Source: Phylloscopus collybita
Lineage: Eukaryota; Chordata; Aves; Passeriformes; Phylloscopidae
Length of the DNA: 64,000 bases
Direction: 5' to 3'
NCBI GenBank assembly: GCA_027886175.1
Contig: JAJNNQ010000024.1
Location: forward strand, 27,135,001 to 27,199,000
Below the pieces are notes generated by a model. The model was given only the letters and a program-made list of their open reading frames with translations, made no database searches and was not told the origin of the DNA. Numbering within the stretch: position 1 is the first letter of the stretch; every line of letters starts with the position of its first letter. A program made the translations under genes and the position numbers. Below, piece after piece: positions 58,204-64,000 of the stretch.

Positions 58204-61200
58204 AAGAACCTTCATGCTCTCTGCTCTTAGCCAACTTCCTCACCAAATCCTTTTCCCACCTGGCACCAAACTGTGCCTTGGTTAGAACAACCAAGACTTT
58301 AAATTCTCCATTTTCCTGTTCCCTGTTGAGTCAGTAAAGAAACTCAGAGGAGACTGGAGATGGCCTAAAAAGATAAACCTTGACACCAAACCCTCCAGAG
58401 ACTCCCCCAACTCTTTCCCCAACCCTTTCCCCAATCACACTAGAAGAACATTCCTGATCCAAGGATGCTCCTTGCTTGGCACTTTGCCCAGTTTTGACTG
58501 CTGCCCTCCAAAAATGTGATTATCCTCCCCACCATGAATACGACCTACTGCTACACAGCCACTGCCATTTCTTGTGATTCCCCTGTGACAATTTCAGGCC
58601 CTGCCTTGCAGTTACCCTCCTTTTTCCTCTGCTTCCATCTACCCATCAGCTCCTCCACCCACAGTAAAAGGAATTGCATCTCCATGAAACTGGCAATTGG
58701 AATTTTTAATAGTACTAAAATAATTTAGTCCATACTACAGGTAATTTTATTAACAGTCAATATTTTCTACCCTAAATGACAGATTTATTACAGCACATTA
58801 TTTTTATTATTGAGTGTAATCATATCCCCATGCTACTGAAATCCCCTGGGCATCCACAGTGCTCTAGCAGTAATAAATAACCAGTGCACACAGAGAAACT
58901 TTGCTAAGGTGAATTTAAGGTTGCAGGCACACAGCAGTGGTTTGAGTGCATATTGTTTCTCAAGAACATTGGAGTTTACAAGCTGTTTGCAGGCAACAGC
59001 CAAAGCAATTCTCATTGCTCACGTTTTTGGTCCAATGTCCCACACAACCCAGACTCATGGGGTTCTTCTCCAGCTATTCTCCTTCAGACATACTTTACTT
59101 TTACTCTTTCCCTGTGTTACCTCGTAGCAGCTTGCATGAGTTAGGCCTGGCTGACAGTGATGTTAGCCTACGAACATGAGTTAGCCAGTTGTCCAGATGA
59201 GCAGATTGGTGGCACCAGCAAGTGACAATGGACAGGTGTACATTTAGGGAATTTGTGTGGACAAATCAAGCATTGGTTAACTTCTACCAAAACTTACATC
59301 TGCCATCACCTGGAGACACCCATGAACATTGCCCAGGGGGCCTCACCACTCAGCAGTGGGAATATCAGGGCACAGCTGGAGCTGCTACGCTGACCCATCC
59401 ACGTTCTCTCCTCTGACCCATCTCGTCATCTCTCCCACTGAGCAGAGAAGTTGTGTAACTCATAAAAATGCACATATCTGCGATTAAAATGTTCTGGTAT
59501 CTAAGTCCATTTAGTCTCTGCAGTATCTCTTGGTCCTAAATGGCAGCAGCCCCCTCTCCCTGCACGTACACCTAAGCAGCATCCCCATGGTTACCTGACC
59601 AAAGCCAGGACAAGAGGCAGCTCATGCTGTGTTTGCTCTCAGCTATGCACGTGCTCATCAGCCAGCTGACAGGCCACACTGGGCAAGTTACACTCCAGCT
59701 CTCACCATCGTCTTTCCTCCCAGTGAGGGCACTCATTTAAGTCTGTTTCCCTAGCCCAGCCACTAATTTCCTTGGTATTTATAGGAACCTTTTTTTATTA
59801 TTATTTTTTTTAATCACCTATCCTGTTAGGAAATGTGGCTGAAAGCAGCCAGCTGATACCAGAGAAGATCAGAACTGACAGGTTGACATGCAGGCAGACA
59901 GAATGATTGCCTGTCTCACGCTTGCTTATGAATCCAGGATATAGTGAACAACTGGAAATGTAAAATTTTTGATTCAGGTGAACCACTCAAACTCAAACTG
60001 CATTCCTACAGAATACCATTTCACTATTTCCCCTTCATTGAAGATTTTTAAAACGATTCACCAGAGGGCACAGAACTATTTGTTATCTACTCCAAATAAC
60101 AACCATTCTGCTTTGTTACCACATTAACCTTTGGTCTTTTCCAGGTAAAAACTTGAATCTCGCAATCAGGGAAGATGAGGTTTTATCCATGGAGGCAGGT
60201 GAGTGCAGCATGCAGGAGCACTCAGAGAGCAGAGCATGAAGTGCAATTGTCGAACTTAACCCTGTAGGCTGCTAAATAGCTGCCAGAGCAGCTGCATGAC
60301 CTCAGCATCTGGCAAGGTCACAGCCTATGCTGCACAGGGAAAGATTGCCTTCAGCATGCCGCTTGTGTAAATGAGGGTTTGTGAGCTGTGCACGACTGCA
60401 AATGAAGCAGCAAAGCTCCTTCCTAACACTTGGAATACTCTGGTTCTTTGTAGTCACATGGACTAAAACTACGTTCAGTCGTATTTGCCTTGTGCCAAGG
60501 CCTCTGCACACGGTGGAAAAGAGACAGGGAACCTAAATGTTTTTGCTGAGACACTCAGTCTTGTCTCTTCATTTTCCTAGCTCACTATTTGTGCTGCTTT
60601 TTAAAACATTTGCATGTTACATGCTCAAATCACCCAGAGCCTGCTAAGGGAGCTGGGCTAGAGATGACTTGTTTAGCAGTGTGAAGAAAACTATTTTCCT
60701 GCCTTCAGCCTAGTAAAAGTCAAAGCCCTGATGTTCCAATGAGCAAAAATTCCAAGGGAGGGGGTAAAAGAGATTGTTTAACAGAAAACAAAGAAAAAAA
60801 ACCACCAAAAACAAACAAACAAAAAACATTTCCTTTGAAGCCAAGCCTGGAGTAAACACAACACTTGTGTCAAGTGCTCTACATCTGGGGTTCATGGACA
60901 CTATTATTCCTACTGGGCCATACTTCCTGGCTGGCCTACCTCTGCATGATAGCTTGTGAGAGCACTCCTATCACCCTGCTTCCACTGCAGGACACATCAT
61001 GCTCTTCCAACATGCAAGGCATTATGAACTAACATGGAAATAACCCAAATCCAACCTCTTTCCCTTTGTAAATAAGAACAGATACATTCTGGAACCCTGA
61101 TTCTCCATGTGTTATTAGCCCCCCCCATGATGTTATGAAGGGGAATAATGCATTTTAAAACTTATTTGTTAATAGATATTGGTTGGAATTTTTCAAATAT

Positions 61201-62290
61201 TTAATATTTTACAATATCTACTATGAGTTAAGCACTCCGTTAGTGGGATTTGGAAGTCTAAGCAAATAGGGTCCTTTAAAGAGCTAAAGCATAAAGAGCT
61301 TTAAGATCCTTGAATGAAAGAATCCATAAGTAGTACAAAGAATCATTGGCTACACAGGCAGAAATTGTCATTATCATCTTATTTTGTGATAGCAAAACCC
61401 TGTATAACAATTCAACACATTAGGCATTAACAGAGAGATAAAATACTCCCTTAAATAGGAAACCTCCTTTAGTACAACTCTGAAAACTGCTGAGTTGATG
61501 GATAAAGTCCTATCTTCTTAATGCTTTCTATATTGGATCTTTGGCCCGCTGGTGTATTATTCCTCAGAATGGAATCAGAAAAAAGGTTCCTCAGTAATGG
61601 GTGCTCAGCTTTGTACAATGTTGGTGCTCAAAAGTACTGCACAATGCAGCCCATATTGAAGGGGTTGGGTTTGGCTTTGGAGCTGTCTAGGGCAGACATC
61701 TCCCTCTCAGCCCTCTGGTATCTCCTGCAAGCTTAGCACAGTCCATGAAGCCAACAAGGAGGTGGGAGGAAAAGAAAGAAGTGTTACAAGGCAGAAAGCA
61801 AGAGGAGGACATTTGAATTTCATAAGACAGGTTAACCCCGCAGGGCTGAGAGAAGCAAAAACAACTTATTCTGAATAAACATGATATGGAAATTGCAGAG
61901 ATAGAATTGAGCATGAATTTATCTAGGAAGCTACAGCACAAGTTGGTGCAAGATGCCATCAGGAAAACCTTGTGAGAACTGGAAGGCAAGAGAAGTGATC
62001 GTGTCAGCCACATCCGTCCAAACCCCAGACTCCTTGTTCCCACAAGCCACAGTTTTGGTAGGAGAAATGATGGGCTAGTGATGCCCACCCTCCAGAGGCA
62101 GCTCCCACTACAGCCCCTTTGCTCAGTCACCAGCCTGAAACGTGTCCCCAGGGAGCACATTCCAGGCTCTGTGTTTGACATCTCCTGGACCATGGCCAGG
62201 CATTACCAATGGGAATGCTAGCTCACACATTCTGAAACTGTGGTGGGGGAACGTTAACAGCTGAGCAGCAGGCACTGCTGTGGGCTAGGG
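58204..62290. other. Non-coding sequence, no gene or known repeat seen
   Basis: About 4.1 kb. A/C-rich (AAAC)n at about 60800-60828. The 168-codon minus frame at 62193-61687 has no recognised domain; its serine-, leucine- and cysteine-rich make-up does not match a family I know. Confidence 0.55.
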
Positions 62291-63024
62291 TGTCTTGGAT
62301 TATGGAACCAAAAATGTGTATTCTAGTTCATTTGTTGAAAGCAGTTGGGGTGATGTTTTTCTTTATCTCTTGTAACTCTGTGGGGAGGGGGGCGGGTGCC
62401 TTCTGATAATGGGCCAGCTGTTCAAACCAGGTGGGGCAGTGTTTCTTATCTCTTTCACTGCCAGTCCTCCCTCCAGGGGAATATTTTCTGCTACTGGGCC
62501 ATTAAGGCTCACTAAGGACATGACATATTTCATCATCCCATTGTGAGATGCTCCATCCAGCGTGGGGGGAGCCAACCATTCCTACCTGGACAAAAACTGA
62601 GACGTAAGAACACGAGCTATCTGCTTCCACCGGATTCCCAGAGGAAGACCGAACCCTTCTCGCCATCACTGGACCCTTTTCTACAGGATCATCTCTATTC
62701 CAACAGAACCACATCTGCTGCTCCAGGAGGATTTACTTTGGGACTGCTTCCAACACCCTGACCAACAGGGTGTCAGGTTGTAGCTCTGACTCTCTCAGGG
62801 TTTCTAGGATTGTTGTTTGTTTGCTTGTTTATTTGTTTTACTACTACATTTGTATTGTTAATATTCATAGTAAAGAACTGTTATTCCTATTCCCAAATCT
62901 TTGCCTGAAAGCCCTTAATTGCAAAATTATATTAATTTGGCGGGGGTGAGGGGTTTACATTCTCCATTCCAAGGGAAACTCCAGCTTTCCCTGGCGGATA
63001 CTTGTCTTTCCAAACCAAGATACA
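62291..63024 (+). mobile_element. Solo ERVL-type LTR of passerines, well preserved (734 bp)
   Basis: Starts TGTCTTGGATTATGG and ends CCAAACCAAGATACA. These termini are imperfect inverted repeats, as expected for this LTR family. Diagnostic interior landmarks are AGTTCATTTGTTGAAAGCAG, TAATGGGCCAGCTGTTCAAA, ACGTAAGAACACGAGCTATC, CCGGATTCCCAGAGGAAGAC, CACCCTGACCAACAGGGTGT and TCATAGTAAAGAACTGTTAT. Similarity to the remembered family pattern is high across almost the full length, so this is the youngest insertion here. A TA insertion breaks the terminal ACA. No retroviral coding flanks it, and matching 5-bp target duplications are not seen (TAGGG against GGGCT). Confidence 0.92.
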
Positions 63025-63600
63025 GGGCTGGACTCTTCACCCCAGCCTTCATTCACTGGTTAGCAGGGGTGCAGCAAGTCACCAAGCCTAGGGACCTCAG
63101 TTCCTGTCAAGGACAGGAAAGGTGGTAAGGAATAACACACATACAACATGAAAGCAGACATGCTCTATGATGAAGCTTCATGCCCTTGTCCCAGGCTGTC
63201 CTTAATATGACTGATGGTCCCAGGCAAAACAGAGTCAATTTGCACCCATTCTGAGTGTGCAAATGTACTTGATAGACGAGCTCCAAAGAGACTAGCTGAT
63301 GTGATTTAAGATGTTACCTCTCCCCAGCTGTCTACCCTGCTCCTCTGCCAGAAGTTACTTCCCCAACAGCAGGGAAAGTAGAAAAAAAACCGTGTCTGCA
63401 CCTTGAATGCTCTAGCTAAGGCTGGTGTATTAGCATAAACTGCCAATGAAGGGTGGGTTTGTGCTAATACATCAGATGAGAGCTGCAGCCACTGGAGCAC
63501 AGGCACATGTCTCATTCTGCCAACTCTCCAGTCATTTCCAACAAGGGAGCAGAAAGGACATCTGAGGGTATTAAACTCATGTCTGCTGGGTACAGCTAGT
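63025..63600. other. Non-coding sequence, nothing recognised
   Basis: Unique-looking. The 120-codon minus frame (63668-63306) crosses the CA repeat and resembles nothing known. Confidence 0.55.
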
Positions 63601-63630
63601 ACACACACACACACATATATATGAATATAT
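63601..63630. repeat. (AC)n(AT)n microsatellite
   Basis: About seven AC units followed by AT units. A simple dinucleotide repeat. Confidence 0.92.
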
Positions 63631-64000
63631 GCACAGTACTCTGATGAACACACTGTGTTCCAGTCCATTTTCCCAAAGCCTGGTGATCTGCAGGCTCAAT
63701 AATGCACAGCCTGGACCATGACTATCAAGCAAGACAAGCAATCAGCACTGAGGAGTGCACTTAGTAGGGCACAGCTACAAGCCTGCAAAGGGCAGAGAGG
63801 GAAAGGTGACTTCAGCTCCCTCCTCCTCTTAAACCACCTGGGAGAGTGCCAGCTCATACCTTGGCTCAGCATCATCAAGAAGGTTGACAAGTCACCATCC
63901 AACAAAAACTTCTTTAGATAGAATTATGGAACCGCAGGCTAACAAGTTACTGGAAGAATTCCACGGGTATGAAAATAGGCAGAAAAATTTGGTCAGCTCA
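63631..64000. other. Non-coding sequence to the window end
   Basis: Nothing recognised. Frames of about 68 codons on opposite strands overlap and are not supported. Confidence 0.55.

Noticed and set aside
61687..62193. 168-codon minus-strand frame, cysteine- and serine-rich
   Set aside because: No recognised family, no hydrophobic pattern consistent with a receptor, and it ends beside an LTR.
1..64000. Prokaryotic features, CRISPR arrays, tRNA or rRNA genes
   Set aside because: No operon layout, no regularly spaced repeats with unique spacers, and no cloverleaf or rRNA-like segment was seen; the repeat content is avian.

Overview
The window looks like vertebrate nuclear DNA from a bird, most likely a songbird. 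The evidence is the repeat content: CR1 LINE fragments with the typical avian 3' ends, and four solo LTRs of endogenous-retrovirus families that I recognise from passerine genomes. Remains of amniote MIR-type SINEs are also present. There is no operon structure, no dense coding, no ribosome-binding sites and no CRISPR array. Family names come from memory of the repeat families, not from a database search.

I find no supportable protein-coding exon, tRNA or rRNA gene. The longest ATG-initiated open frames (up to about 180 codons) are about what chance gives in 64 kb, and several others lie inside LTRs, microsatellites or LINE remains. The window is best read as intergenic or deep intronic DNA.

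Layout. 0-13 kb: mostly unique sequence, with one ERV LTR (about 2.2-2.8 kb), two long poly-A runs, a perfect 20-bp palindrome at 8.2 kb and an AT-rich candidate conserved element at 13.2 kb. 13.8-20 kb: a 1.07-kb LTR, a nested inverted repeat, an old CR1 fragment of about 0.7 kb, and a 290-bp all-purine (GGAA)n/(GGGAA)n tract. 20-34 kb: mostly unique, with one CR1 3' end, a GC-rich CACTGG minisatellite and a 560-bp ERVL-type solo LTR that keeps a TATA box. 34-45 kb: the most interesting part. It has a non-coding element present twice about 2.2 kb apart, a dense set of short inverted repeats, CpG-retaining AT-rich blocks, CR1 tails facing each other, three MIR-like SINE remains and a small CpG-rich block with an inverted pair of E2F-like sites. 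45-64 kb: sparse. It holds a 17-position stem-loop, old CR1 ORF2 pieces, AT-rich microsatellites, further CR1 3' ends and one well-preserved ERVL-type LTR at 62.3-63.0 kb.

No genes work together here. Any function is probably regulatory, and the best candidates are the duplicated element at 34.2/36.5 kb and the CpG/E2F block at 44.9 kb. I did not find a new coding system.
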